Positions 30,260 through 39,066 are shown, numbered from the stretch's first letter. The stretch is DNA of 64,000 nucleotides from Duganella dendranthematis (GCF_012849375.1 NZ_CP051684.1:2356001-2420000), one strand, 5' to 3'. Notes: generated from the letters alone by a model not told the origin. Numbers and translations: made by a program.

Positions 30260-31183
30260 ATGGATCATTTATTAGCCTTACGCATGTTTGTCCGCATTGC
30301 CGAAGCCGGGACCTTCGGCCGCGCCGCCGACCAGTTGGCGCTGCCGCGCTCCACCGCCAGCAAGCTGATTCAAGATCTGGAAGAGCACCTGGGCACCAAG
30401 CTGATCCACCGAACCACGCGCTCGATCACCGTCACGCCGGAAGGCGCGCAATACTACGAACGCGCGCGGCGCCTGATCATCGACCTGGAAGAAATGGACG
30501 CCGCCGCCCGGCAAACGCGGGCCCAGCCGCGCGGCCGGCTGCGGGTGGACATCGGCTCGATCCTGGCCAACCAGATCCTGCTGCCGGCGCTGCCGCAGTT
30601 CCAGGAGGCGTATCCGGATATCGAGTTGCGGCTGGGCGTCAGCGACCGGCCCAGCGACCTGGTGAGCGAGGGCATCGATTGCGTGATTCGCGGCGGCCCG
30701 CTGGCCGACACCACACTGATCGCGCGCAAGCTATGCGAGATGGAATTCATCACCTGCTGCCACACGTCCTACCTGGCGCAGCATGGCGGGCCGGCCCATC
30801 CGCGCGAGCTGGAGACCCAGCACCGGGTGGTGGCGTATTTTTCCTCGCTGACCGGCAAGGCGCATCCGTTACGCTTTGTGCGCGGCGACGAAAGCATCGA
30901 CATCAACGCCCATGCGGCGGTGGCGGTCAACGAAAGCACCGCCCACCTGAGCGCGCTGACGGCGGGGCTGGGTATCGGCCAGACCTTTGCCTGGTTTGTG
31001 CGCGACAGGGTGGCCAGCGGCGACATGGTGCGGGTGCTGGGCGAGTGGCAGCCGCCGCGCCATCCGCTGCACATCATGTACCCGCCCAACCGCCACCTGA
31101 ACGCCAAGGTGCGGGTGTTTGTCGACTGGGCGGTGCAGGTGTTTGCGGCGGTGGATGCGCGCGTCAGTCCAGGAACTCGCTGA
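30260..31183 (+). CDS. LysR family regulator of the epoxide hydrolase cluster
   Basis: A 307-residue LysR-type regulator. The HTH spans residues 1-60 ('LALRMFVRIAEAGTFGRAADQLALPRSTASKLI', 'LGTKLIHRTTRSI'); the effector domain shows 'RGRLRVDIGSILANQILLPALPQF' and 'DCVIRGG'. Start at 30260 (MDHLLALRMF) has GGGAGCC just upstream. Divergent transcription from the SDR-EH-EH-MDR operon suggests it controls that operon. Its 3' end overlaps the convergent hydrolase gene by 20 bp. Confidence 0.92.
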   Translation: MDHLLALRMFVRIAEAGTFGRAADQLALPRSTASKLIQDLEEHLGTKLIHRTTRSITVTPEGAQYYERARRLIIDLEEMDAAARQTRAQPRGRLRVDIGSILANQILLPALPQFQEAYPDIELRLGVSDRPSDLVSEGIDCVIRGGPLADTTLIARKLCEMEFITCCHTSYLAQHGGPAHPRELETQHRVVAYFSSLTGKAHPLRFVRGDESIDINAHAAVAVNESTAHLSALTAGLGIGQTFAWFVRDRVASGDMVRVLGEWQPPRHPLHIMYPPNRHLNAKVRVFVDWAVQVFAAVDARVSPGTR

Positions 31184-32153
31184 GGTGGTTCAGTAGCTGC
31201 TGCGGCTGCTCCTCCGGGATGAAGTGACCGCTGTCGGCGATCTTCACCACGCGGTGATGCGTGCTCTTGCTGGCCAGCGTGCTTTTCAGCCAGCCGTAGC
31301 CGGGACCGCCGACCGCCAGCACCGGCATCGCCAGCGGCGCGTAGTTGCTGTCGTCAAGAATGTCCTGCGGGAAGGCCTGATACCAGGCGTCGCCGGCGCG
31401 GATGGCGTCGCGGCTGGAGTAGGCGTGCCGGTAGACGGCGCGGTCCAGCGCATCGAGCTTGGACTCGTCCTGCATCAGGTAGCGGAACATCCAGGCCTGC
31501 TCCAGGCCGATGCGGCCGTCGGCCAGCAAATCTTCCGGCAGCCCCTTCACCTGATGGAAGGCGAACCACCAGACGTAGGGGTGGTTTTCATCGAGCTTGT
31601 CGCTGAAGGTGCCGGCCTCGGGCAGCAGCGGCCATTTGGCCAGCGCGGCGTCCGGGTGGGCCACGTCCACCATCACCAGCCGGCGCGTGGCCTGTGGATA
31701 ATTGGCGGCAAAGCTGAAGGCCACCATCGAGCCGATATCGTGGCCGACGATGTCTGCCTGCTCATAGCCCAGCTGCTGCACCAACGCGTGGATATCGGCC
31801 GCCAGCGTTTTCTTGTCATAGCCGCCGGCCGGCTTGTCGGAACCGCCCATGCCGCGCAGGTCGACCGCGATGACGGTGTGATGCTGCGCCAGCGCCGGCA
31901 TCAGCTTGTGCCATTCCCACCATGTTTCCGGCCAGCCCGGCAGCAGTACCAGCGCCGGTCCCTGGCCGCCGATCACGTAATGCAGGTTGACGCCGTTGGC
32001 CAGCGCCTTGCCGTTGCGGAAACCCGGCAGCTTGCGCACCAGCGCGGCGTCGGTGACCTGAGCGACCGGCACGGCCGGTTGCGCCGCTGCGACCGGTACG
32101 CACACTGCGGCCAGCAGCGCCGACGCGCCGGCCAGTTGTTTGAATGTGACCAT
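31164..32153 (-). CDS. exported alpha/beta hydrolase of epoxide hydrolase/dehalogenase type
   Basis: A 329-residue hydrolase with a Sec signal peptide (MVTFKQLAGASALLAAVCVPVAAAQ). 'LLPGWPETWWEWHKLMPALA' gives the oxyanion motif, GHDIGS has Asp as nucleophile, and the histidine is in 'SGHFIPEEQP'. Asp nucleophile points to epoxide hydrolase or haloalkane dehalogenase activity rather than an esterase. It is the third Asp-nucleophile hydrolase within 7 kb and converges on the LysR gene. Confidence 0.87.
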   Translation of the reverse strand: MVTFKQLAGASALLAAVCVPVAAAQPAVPVAQVTDAALVRKLPGFRNGKALANGVNLHYVIGGQGPALVLLPGWPETWWEWHKLMPALAQHHTVIAVDLRGMGGSDKPAGGYDKKTLAADIHALVQQLGYEQADIVGHDIGSMVAFSFAANYPQATRRLVMVDVAHPDAALAKWPLLPEAGTFSDKLDENHPYVWWFAFHQVKGLPEDLLADGRIGLEQAWMFRYLMQDESKLDALDRAVYRHAYSSRDAIRAGDAWYQAFPQDILDDSNYAPLAMPVLAVGGPGYGWLKSTLASKSTHHRVVKIADSGHFIPEEQPQQLLNHLSEFLD

Positions 32154-32328
32154 GTTTTCTCCTGACTTGAACGAGAAACCAGTCTAGGCGCGCGCCGCGC
32201 CTTTGAGATCGGCATGAAGTAGCAGCACTATCCACCGGCGCGGATAATCGGCGCCCCTGCAATATGGCAGGTTTGTGCTACCGGCCAGAGGGTTACAATC
32301 GACTAGCCGCCAACTACAGGAGCCCATC

Positions 32329-32982
32329 GTGGCACAGCATATTTCCGTGGGAACACGCGATCGTTCGGCGATCCGCGTCCTGCTCGCAGACGATCACGCG
32401 ATGATGCGCGCCGGCATCGGCGCCACGCTGGCCGCGCACGCCCCGGTCGAGATCGTAGCCGAAGCATCCGATGGCGAGGAAGCCGTCGACGAGTACGACC
32501 GCGCGCGGCCGGACGTGGCGCTGATCGACCTGCAAATGCCGCGCATGGACGGGCTGGAAGCGATCCGCCTGATCCGCGCCAAGCATCCGGATGCGCGCCT
32601 GATCGTGCTGACCACCTACTGCGGCGACGCCCGCATCGCCGCCGCGCTGAAGGCCGGCGCGCAAAGCTACCTGATGAAAAACGTGCCGGGCACCGAGCTG
32701 GCGGCCACCGTGCGCGAAGTGCACGAAGGCTGGCATGTGCTGCCGCCAGCGCTGCGCCAGTCGATTTCATCGCACTACACCGGCAGCGGGCCGTCGCCGC
32801 GCGAGCTGGATGTGCTGCGGCTGGCGTCGTCCGGCAACTCCAATCGCGAAATCGCCTCGGCGCTGACCATCAGCGAAGCCACCGTCAAAGCGCACATGAG
32901 CACGCTGCTGATGAAACTCGGCGCCGCCGACCGCGCCCACGCCGTCACGCTGGCGGCCCAGCGCGGCTATATCGACCTCTGA
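32329..32982 (+). CDS. NarL/LuxR-type response regulator
   Basis: A 217-residue two-component regulator. Receiver domain ~15-130 with acidic pair DD in 'LLADDHAMMRAGI', phospho-Asp in 'ALIDLQMPRMDG', Thr in 'VLTTYC' and Lys in 'YLMKNVPG'. The C-terminal LuxR HTH is 'SPRELDVLRLASSGNSNREIASALTISEATVKAHMS'. The likely start is GTG at 32329 (read MAQHISVG) behind ACAGGAG; no ATG fits in frame. The probable partner kinase is the HisKA_3 protein at 33479-36481. Confidence 0.92.
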   Translation: MAQHISVGTRDRSAIRVLLADDHAMMRAGIGATLAAHAPVEIVAEASDGEEAVDEYDRARPDVALIDLQMPRMDGLEAIRLIRAKHPDARLIVLTTYCGDARIAAALKAGAQSYLMKNVPGTELAATVREVHEGWHVLPPALRQSISSHYTGSGPSPRELDVLRLASSGNSNREIASALTISEATVKAHMSTLLMKLGAADRAHAVTLAAQRGYIDL

Positions 32983-33083
32983 CGTTTATGCATGTTGGTG
33001 GATGGTGATGCGCCATTCGCCCGATGACAGCGCTGCGTCAGCGGCACAGACTTCCCTCATTACCCATCAACTGAGGAAGCGCC

Positions 33084-33524
33084 ATGACCGACAACGAACA
33101 AATCATCCGCGAACTGTACCGCCGGGCCGAAGTGCAGGACAGCGCCGGTTTCGTCGAGCTGTTTGCGCCGGACGGCTATTTCGCCGACATCTCGGCCGGC
33201 CAGAAATATGTCGGTGCCGCCATCGGCAAGACCGTCGACATCTACGCCACCGCCTTCCCCGACATGCACCGCGCGCTGGAACAACTGATCGTGATGGGCG
33301 ACGTGGTGGTGGTGCAGCTGTCGCTGAACGGCACCCACAAGGGCCCGCTGGCGCTACCGGCCGGCACCATCGAACCGACCGGCCAGACCATCCACACGCC
33401 GTGCTGCGACGTGTTCCGCCTGAAGGACGGCAAGGTGCTGTCGTTCGACTGCTACACCGCCGCCACCATCCTCCTCGCTCAGCTCGGCGTCCTGGCCAAT
33501 TTGTCGGCCGCCTTGCGGGCGTAG
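33084..33524 (+). CDS. NTF2-like (SnoaL-type) protein
   Basis: A 146-residue cone-fold protein. 'EQIIRELYRRAEVQDSAGFVELFAPDGYFADI' is the standard opening of SnoaL/NTF2-like domains, and 'DVFRLKDGKVLSFDCYTA' the closing beta strands. Family members include isomerases, hydratases and ligand binders; no function can be assigned. It lies between a response regulator and the opposite-strand kinase and overlaps the kinase 3' end by 46 bp. Confidence 0.82.
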   Translation: MTDNEQIIRELYRRAEVQDSAGFVELFAPDGYFADISAGQKYVGAAIGKTVDIYATAFPDMHRALEQLIVMGDVVVVQLSLNGTHKGPLALPAGTIEPTGQTIHTPCCDVFRLKDGKVLSFDCYTAATILLAQLGVLANLSAALRA

Positions 33525-36481
33525 GCGCGCCGCGCCGGCAGGCGCAGCGTGACGGTGGTGCCGTGGCCGGCCTGGCTGCAAATCTCCAGCGTGCCGCCGG
33601 CATCCTGCGCCCGCTCGCGCATGCCGGTCAGGCCGAAATGGCCGGGACGATGGCCGCGCGCAAACACTTCGGCCGCCATGCCGCGCCCGCCGTCGCGCAC
33701 CGTCAGCGAAAACTGCGTCCGTGCGTGGCGCAGCTCGACCGTCACCTCGTGGCTGCGCGCGTGGCGGAAGGCGTTCAACAGCGCCTCGCGGCCGATGGCG
33801 TACGCCTCGGCCGCTGCTGCCGCGCGCAGCGGCTTGGGCGTACCGGTCACCGTCAGCACGAAGCGCGCGCCGTGGCGCGGCGCCAGGATATGGCCCAGGC
33901 CGGACAGCGCCGCTTCCAGATCGCCGGTCAGCTCGTGGTTGAGACGCAGCGCCAGCACCTGTTCGCGGCCCTCGCTGAGCACGTCGTCGGCAGTCTCCAG
34001 CGCGGCGTCGATCCGCTCCTGCAGCGCATGCTCGGATGGCAGCCCGTGCTTGATCAGGTCGAACTGCATCATCAGCGCCTGCACGCTTTGCAGGAAATGG
34101 TCGTGCAAGGTACGGGCGATGCGTTCGCGCTCGCGCAAGCGTTCGCGCAGGCGATCACCGATGCGCGCCGTCACCAGCGTCATGCGCCACCAGTACAGGC
34201 CGCCAGCCAGCGCCAGCACTAGCAAGGCACACAGCAGCTTGAACCACACGGTTTGCACGAAGGCCGGCGCAATATGGAATTCCAGCGTGGCCGGGGCCGT
34301 GCTCCAGACCCCGTCCTCATTCGCGGCCAGCACTTCGAAGCGGTAGTGCCCCGGTCCCAGGTTGGTATAGAAGGCGGCTCGGCGGGCGCCGGCGTCGCGC
34401 CATGCCTGCTCCTGGCCGAGCAGCCGGTAACGGAACCGCACCCGCTCCGGGATGCTGAGAATGGCGGCGGTAAACTCCAGTTCCAGGTTGCTGGAGTAAG
34501 GCGGCAGCAGCAGATCGGCGCGGGCGTCGTACTGGCGCTGATCGGTGCGCAGCGTCGTTACCTGCGCCGTCGGCGCCTGCGGATTGCGTGCGATATTGGC
34601 GGGATCGATCCAGCCGACGCTGGCCGAGGTAGCGTACCAGATGCGGCCGTCGATGGCCTCGCTCAGCACCGCCAGCGGCCGCACCTGCGACGGCTGGCCC
34701 TTGTAGCCATCCAGATAATCGAAGCGGTCGACCCGCAGCCTGCGGCTGGCCAGGCCGGCGTCCAGGTCGGCTGCGGCGACCCGGGTCAGGCCGTCGATAC
34801 CGTTCAGCCAAAGCTCGCCGCGCCGGCTGACGACCATGGCCGAGGCGCCACGCAGCGGCTGGCCGTCGGCATCGTGCAGCGGCACAAAGCGCTGGCCGGC
34901 CAGCACTGCTACGCCCTGGTCGCCGCCGACCAGCAGCTGGCCGCGATAGGTGAGGATGGCGGCCACATTGCCCACATCCAGGCCGTCGGCGGCGCCATAT
35001 TGGCGCAAGGCGTCGCCGTCCAGCACCGCCAGCCGGTTCGAGGTATAGCCGAACCAGACCCGGCCCTGCGGATCGGCGTGCAGCGACACCGGCGTCAGCT
35101 TGGTCAGCGCGGGGATGCCGCCGCCGGCCTGCCATTCACCGTCGCGAAACACATACGCGCCGTTGCGCACCATCGACAGCCACATGCGCCCGCGGCGATC
35201 GACCGCCATGTACTGCACGTCGCTGCCTTTCAGGTTAGCCGGCAACGGCCATGCGCGCCATGCGCCATGCTCGCGGTGCCACAGGATCTGGCCGTTGCCG
35301 AACCACAGGCTGCCGTCCGGCGCCAGCATGCTGGCGGCGATGTTGCTGAGCGGCGTGGCGATCCGGCCGCCATCCGGCCGCAGGCCGAAGGTCACCACCT
35401 CGTAATCGCCATCGGTCTTGTGGTTGCTGATCCAGACGGTGCCGTCCGGATCCGGCTGGACCGACATGGAGCGGAACATGCGCGCCGGCAGCTGCACGGC
35501 GGTCAGGCGCGATTCGCGGATACGGTCGACGCCATTCTCGGTGGTCAGCCACAGATTGCCTTCACGGTCATCCAGCGTGTTGAAGACCTGCTTGCCGCTC
35601 AGGTTGTTCAAGCCGGCAAAGGTCTGCTGCGGCCGCATGTCCGGCCCCAGTAAGGTCAGGCCGGCGTCATTGTTGACCCACAGCGCGCCGCGCGCGTCGA
35701 TGAAGGGATCGCGCGGCGGTACATCCGGCGGAAACGTCAACGGCACGCTGGCGCCGGTGAGCGCGGAATAGCGCGAGAACTGGCGCGCCTGGTTGACCAG
35801 TAGCACGTCGCCGTTGGGCAGCAAGGTGTGGATTTCGATGCCTTTGCCACCCGCCACCTTGTGGAACTGGTGGCTGCCAGGCGTGTTGCGGTACACGCCA
35901 TTCGGGTGATCGGCCAGGATGCTGCCGTCGGGCAGCGCAGTGAAGTAGTGGACGTTGCCGGGCGCCAGACCGTCGCCGGCTTCGACGTAGCGCCAGTGAT
36001 CGCCATCGAGCCAGTACAAGCCATCGGCGGTGGAGCACCACATCGTGCCATCACCGCTGCGCACCACCTGGTAGATGGTGCGCACCGGCAGGCCTTGCTC
36101 GACGCCGTAATGGTGCACCTGGCCCTGGTCGAACACGCTGACGCCGCCAAAGCTGTAGCCAACCCACAGCGCCGAACCGACCGCCAGGATGGCGTTGGTG
36201 TTCGACGAGCGCAGCTTGTTGCCATCGATGGCGGTCAGGCGCTCGAAGCGGGCGCCGTCGAAGCGGTAGACGCCGTCATTGGCGGCGAACCACAGCATGC
36301 CGCGCGGGTCCTGCGTGATGCCGAACACCGCCGTCGGCGCGCCTTCCTGCTTAGTCCACGCCTTGTGCACCATCGAGCTGTGCCAATACGGACGCGGAGC
36401 AGGCTCGGCCGCGCTAGCGCTGAAGATCAGCGCGGCCGGCAGAATCAGTCGCAACACATGGAAGGCGGCTCGTAAAGGCAT
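33479..36481 (-). CDS. propeller-type sensor histidine kinase (Reg_prop / Y_Y_Y / HisKA_3)
   Basis: A 1000-residue sensor kinase. After a signal peptide (LRLILPAALIFSASAAEP) come about a dozen propeller repeats (e.g. 'GITQDPRGMLWFAANDGVYRF', 'DGTMWCSTADGLYWL') to ~residue 650, a Y_Y_Y domain (~665-750, 'RFRYRLLGQEQAW', 'GHYRFEVLAANEDGVWS'), one membrane span ('LLCALLVLALAGGLYWW'), the HisKA_3 phosphoacceptor in 'RERIARTLHDHFLQSVQALM', and an HATPase domain ('IGREALLNAFRHARSHEV', 'GRGM', 'GHFGLTGMRERA'). This is the BACON-less 'two-component regulator propeller' type that senses extracellular ligands. It should phosphorylate the NarL-type regulator downstream. Confidence 0.93.
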   Translation of the reverse strand: MPLRAAFHVLRLILPAALIFSASAAEPAPRPYWHSSMVHKAWTKQEGAPTAVFGITQDPRGMLWFAANDGVYRFDGARFERLTAIDGNKLRSSNTNAILAVGSALWVGYSFGGVSVFDQGQVHHYGVEQGLPVRTIYQVVRSGDGTMWCSTADGLYWLDGDHWRYVEAGDGLAPGNVHYFTALPDGSILADHPNGVYRNTPGSHQFHKVAGGKGIEIHTLLPNGDVLLVNQARQFSRYSALTGASVPLTFPPDVPPRDPFIDARGALWVNNDAGLTLLGPDMRPQQTFAGLNNLSGKQVFNTLDDREGNLWLTTENGVDRIRESRLTAVQLPARMFRSMSVQPDPDGTVWISNHKTDGDYEVVTFGLRPDGGRIATPLSNIAASMLAPDGSLWFGNGQILWHREHGAWRAWPLPANLKGSDVQYMAVDRRGRMWLSMVRNGAYVFRDGEWQAGGGIPALTKLTPVSLHADPQGRVWFGYTSNRLAVLDGDALRQYGAADGLDVGNVAAILTYRGQLLVGGDQGVAVLAGQRFVPLHDADGQPLRGASAMVVSRRGELWLNGIDGLTRVAAADLDAGLASRRLRVDRFDYLDGYKGQPSQVRPLAVLSEAIDGRIWYATSASVGWIDPANIARNPQAPTAQVTTLRTDQRQYDARADLLLPPYSSNLELEFTAAILSIPERVRFRYRLLGQEQAWRDAGARRAAFYTNLGPGHYRFEVLAANEDGVWSTAPATLEFHIAPAFVQTVWFKLLCALLVLALAGGLYWWRMTLVTARIGDRLRERLRERERIARTLHDHFLQSVQALMMQFDLIKHGLPSEHALQERIDAALETADDVLSEGREQVLALRLNHELTGDLEAALSGLGHILAPRHGARFVLTVTGTPKPLRAAAAAEAYAIGREALLNAFRHARSHEVTVELRHARTQFSLTVRDGGRGMAAEVFARGHRPGHFGLTGMRERAQDAGGTLEICSQAGHGTTVTLRLPARRAYARKAADKLARTPS

Positions 36482-36597
36482 GCGTATATCTAAAAGGAGA
36501 CCTTGTATTTTAGCGTTTCACGGCTGACTATTGTTATGCAATTTATACGGATTTACATGAAATTGCGCTTGCGCAGCGTATCAAGCCGACTATATAC

Positions 36598-36616
36598 TTC
36601 GTATACGTTTCGTATA
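36598..36616. promoter_or_regulatory. direct repeat operator before the ParD-like gene
   Basis: TTCGTATA occurs at 36598-36605 and again at 36609-36616, one helical turn (11 bp) apart, and the flanking TATAC..GTATA bases add dyad symmetry. It ends 10 bp before the ATG of a ribbon-helix-helix protein, the usual place for autorepression by such proteins. Confidence 0.6.
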
Positions 36617-36626
36617 TGAGGTAATT

Positions 36627-36839
36627 ATGGGTATTGTGAACATCGACGACGAGCTGCACGACCAGCTGCGCAAAGCCAGCGCGGTGGCCTGCCGCTCGAT
36701 CAACGCGCAGGCGGCGTTCTGGATCAAGATCGGCATGCTGTGCGAAATGAATCCGACGCAGTCGTTCAACGACATCGTCAGCCGCGAACTGCGCGCCGCC
36801 GGGGTCGATGCGCAAGTATTGAGGACGGTCTCATCATGA
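36627..36839 (+). CDS. ParD-like ribbon-helix-helix protein
   Basis: A 70-residue protein of the ParD-like antitoxin family: 'MGIVNIDDELHDQLRKASAVACRSINAQAAFWIKIGMLCEMNPT' fits a ribbon-helix-helix domain with an extended C-terminus. GAGG lies 5-6 bases before the ATG. The stop overlaps the ATG of the methionine aminopeptidase gene (ATGA), implying coupled translation. It probably binds the TTCGTATA repeats upstream and represses its own operon. No ParE-like toxin is present; the partner is an enzyme. Confidence 0.82.
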   Translation: MGIVNIDDELHDQLRKASAVACRSINAQAAFWIKIGMLCEMNPTQSFNDIVSRELRAAGVDAQVLRTVSS

Positions 36840-37603
36840 CCAAGCGGCCGCAGGAAATCGCGCTGATGGCGGAATCGGGACGGCTGCTGGCCGGCGTGTT
36901 CAGCCATCTCGACCAGTTGAACCTGATCGGCATGTCGACCATGGCGGTGAACGACCTGGTCGACCGCTACATCGTCGACGACTTGCAGGCGCGACCGGCC
37001 AGCAAGGGCCAGTACGGCTACGCCTATGCGCTGAACGCCTCGCGCAACAGCGTGGTATGCCACGGCGTGCCCTCGGCCAGCGAGATCTTGCAGGACGGCG
37101 ATATCGTCAACTTCGACATCACGCTGGAGAAAAACGGCTACATCGCCGATTCCAGCAAAACCTATCTGGTCGGCGTCGTCTCATCGGCCGCCCGCAAGCT
37201 GGTGCAGGTGACCTATGAAGCGCTGTGGATGGGCATACACACCGTGCGGCCGGGTGCGCACTTGGGCGACATCGGCCACGCCATCGCCCGCCATGCCAGC
37301 CGCAACGGCTACAGCGTGGTGCGCGAATACTGCGGCCATGGCATCGGCCGCGAAATGCACGAAGCACCGCAGGTGCTGCACTGGGGCAAACCGAAGACGG
37401 GCCTGGTGCTGCGCGAAGGCATGGTGTTCACCATCGAGCCGATGCTCAACCAGGGCGGCCGCGCCGTGCACACCAAGGACGACGGCTGGACCGTGGTCAC
37501 CGACGACGGCAAACTATCGGCGCAGTTTGAGCACACGGTCGCAGTCACCCGCACCGGCGTGCAGGTGCTGACGCTACGGCCCGATGAGCGGGCGCTGCAC
37601 TGA
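36836..37603 (+). CDS. map: type I methionine aminopeptidase (second copy type)
   Basis: A 255-residue metallopeptidase that removes the initiator Met. 'NSVVCHGVPS' carries the S1-site His; metal ligands appear in 'DGDIVNFDITLEKNGYIADSSKT' (two Asp), 'YCGHGIGREMHEAPQVLH' (His), 'MVFTIEPML' (Glu) and 'FEHTVAVT' (Glu). All expected ligands are present, so it should be active. It is preceded by a ParD-like gene with a 4-bp overlap rather than lying beside rpsB, so it is probably an accessory copy next to a housekeeping map elsewhere (inference). Confidence 0.92.
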   Translation: MTKRPQEIALMAESGRLLAGVFSHLDQLNLIGMSTMAVNDLVDRYIVDDLQARPASKGQYGYAYALNASRNSVVCHGVPSASEILQDGDIVNFDITLEKNGYIADSSKTYLVGVVSSAARKLVQVTYEALWMGIHTVRPGAHLGDIGHAIARHASRNGYSVVREYCGHGIGREMHEAPQVLHWGKPKTGLVLREGMVFTIEPMLNQGGRAVHTKDDGWTVVTDDGKLSAQFEHTVAVTRTGVQVLTLRPDERALH

Positions 37604-37639
37604 GCTGTTCGGCGAATTTGCTGCATCTTCAGTGCCAAC

Positions 37640-38257
37640 TCAAATGGAAACCACAGGGGCCTGGTAAAGAAAGTCTCCGCGTTCCGCCACGCTCAACATA
37701 AAGCCCGCCAGATCGGCTCTCGACAGTCTGCCGGTAATGCCCGGCTTCAAGCTGGTGCTGGCGCGGTAGGCGCCTGTGGCTGCGCCGTTGGTCAGCGCGG
37801 GAGGGCGGACCAGGGTCCAGTCGGTGGTGCTGGCGCGTACCAGTTTTTCCATGGCATCCTTGTCGCGCATTTTTTCGCGGATGATCTTGCGCACCAGGCG
37901 GATGAACCACGAGTGATCTCGCGTTTCTGATGCGCCGTAGGCGCTGAGCGCTATCAGACGTTGTGTGCCGGTGTGCTGCATGGCTTGCAACATACTGCGG
38001 ATGCCGTCCGTGCAAACCGTCAGCGCACCGCCCTTGCGGACACCCAGGACGCTGATCACGGCATCGGCGCCTTGCACCACGGCGGCTACCGCATCAGGCT
38101 GATCCAGTTGACCGACAATCCGCTGCACACGAACGTCATCCAACGGCAAGCTGCCGGCGCTGCGCAGCAGTACAGTGACGTCGTGTCCGGCAGCCAATGC
38201 CTGTTCGACCAGCAGTCGTCCGGTCGCGCCGGAGGCGCCAAAAATAGCAAGTTTCAT
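37640..38257 (-). CDS. NAD(P)-binding oxidoreductase (NmrA/SDR-atypical type)
   Basis: A 205-residue Rossmann-fold protein. 'MKLAIFGASGATGRLLVEQALAAGHDV' is the GxxGxxG dinucleotide motif, followed by 'VQGADAVISVLGVRK' and 'LVRASTTDWTLVRPPALTNG', as in biliverdin-reductase-like and NAD(P)H-binding family members. The ATG at 38257 overlaps the stop of the upstream IMPase-like gene by 4 bp, so the two are coupled. The substrate is unknown. Confidence 0.86.
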   Translation of the reverse strand: MKLAIFGASGATGRLLVEQALAAGHDVTVLLRSAGSLPLDDVRVQRIVGQLDQPDAVAAVVQGADAVISVLGVRKGGALTVCTDGIRSMLQAMQHTGTQRLIALSAYGASETRDHSWFIRLVRKIIREKMRDKDAMEKLVRASTTDWTLVRPPALTNGAATGAYRASTSLKPGITGRLSRADLAGFMLSVAERGDFLYQAPVVSI

Positions 38258-39066
38258 CGCGCATCCTCTCCGGCGAGAATGGTAACGGCTGAGGCCATCA
38301 ATGCCGGCGCGCCGGCGAGAAAACCGCTGCTGTCCAAATGCCACGGTGTGCCGTCCAGATCGGTTACGCTGCCGCCGGCTTCCGCCACCAGCAGGGCGCC
38401 GGCCACCAGGCCGGAACGCACCTGGCTGTATTGCCAGAACAAGTCCTGACGGCCAGCCGCCACCTGCACCAGCTGCAAGGTGGCGGGAACTGAGACGCGC
38501 ACCACCAGCGCCGCTTCCAGCATGGCGGTCACCGAGCTGCCCGTGCGCTGATAGACCGCGCTGCCTTCATCCGGCACCGCCTGGCCGGTGCCTACCATGG
38601 CGGCGTTCAGTTCGGTCTTGCCGGAGACGTGCAGACGGATGCCATTCAGCCAGGCGCCGCCGCCGCGCAGGGCGGTATAGGTATCGCCGCTCAAGGGCAG
38701 ATGCACTGCGGTCAGCACCGGCAGGTTGTCGCGCACCAGCGTCGCCGTAACGCCCCAGTCAGGCAGGCCGTGGATATGGTTGATGGCACCCTCGACCGGG
38801 TCGGTAACCCACCATGCGCCGGGCGGCAAGGCGCCTGCACCGGCCTCATCGTCGTCCCAGCGCGCGTCAGCGCAGGCGGCCGATAACGCGGGCCGCAAGA
38901 TATCGCGGGAGATGGTGTCGTTGGCGGCGATCAGGTTGCCGATGTCGTTTCTGTCGCGCGGACGGGCGTCTGCGCTGAAGCGCGCCAGCACGGCCTGGCC
39001 GGCCGACTGCACTGCCTGGACTACCTGCTGAAGCAGGTCAAAGTCCGGATGATTCATGGGGTTCAT
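38254..39066 (-). CDS. divergent inositol-monophosphatase family protein, active site altered
   Basis: A 270-residue member of the IMPase/FIG fold. The metal-binding signature normally reads DP(L/I)DGT.NF.H; here it is 'WWVTDPVEGAINHIHGLPDWG', so the second Asp is Glu and the Thr that activates water is Ala. The C-terminal motif W-D-x-A-A-G reads 'VRSGLVAGALLVAEAGG', so the Asp ligand (D220 in human IMPA1) is absent. 'EAGGSVTDLDG' is intact. Classical phosphatase activity is thus doubtful. It is translationally coupled to an NAD(P)-binding oxidoreductase and divergent from a TetR gene. Confidence 0.83.
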   Translation of the reverse strand: MNPMNHPDFDLLQQVVQAVQSAGQAVLARFSADARPRDRNDIGNLIAANDTISRDILRPALSAACADARWDDDEAGAGALPPGAWWVTDPVEGAINHIHGLPDWGVTATLVRDNLPVLTAVHLPLSGDTYTALRGGGAWLNGIRLHVSGKTELNAAMVGTGQAVPDEGSAVYQRTGSSVTAMLEAALVVRVSVPATLQLVQVAAGRQDLFWQYSQVRSGLVAGALLVAEAGGSVTDLDGTPWHLDSSGFLAGAPALMASAVTILAGEDAR

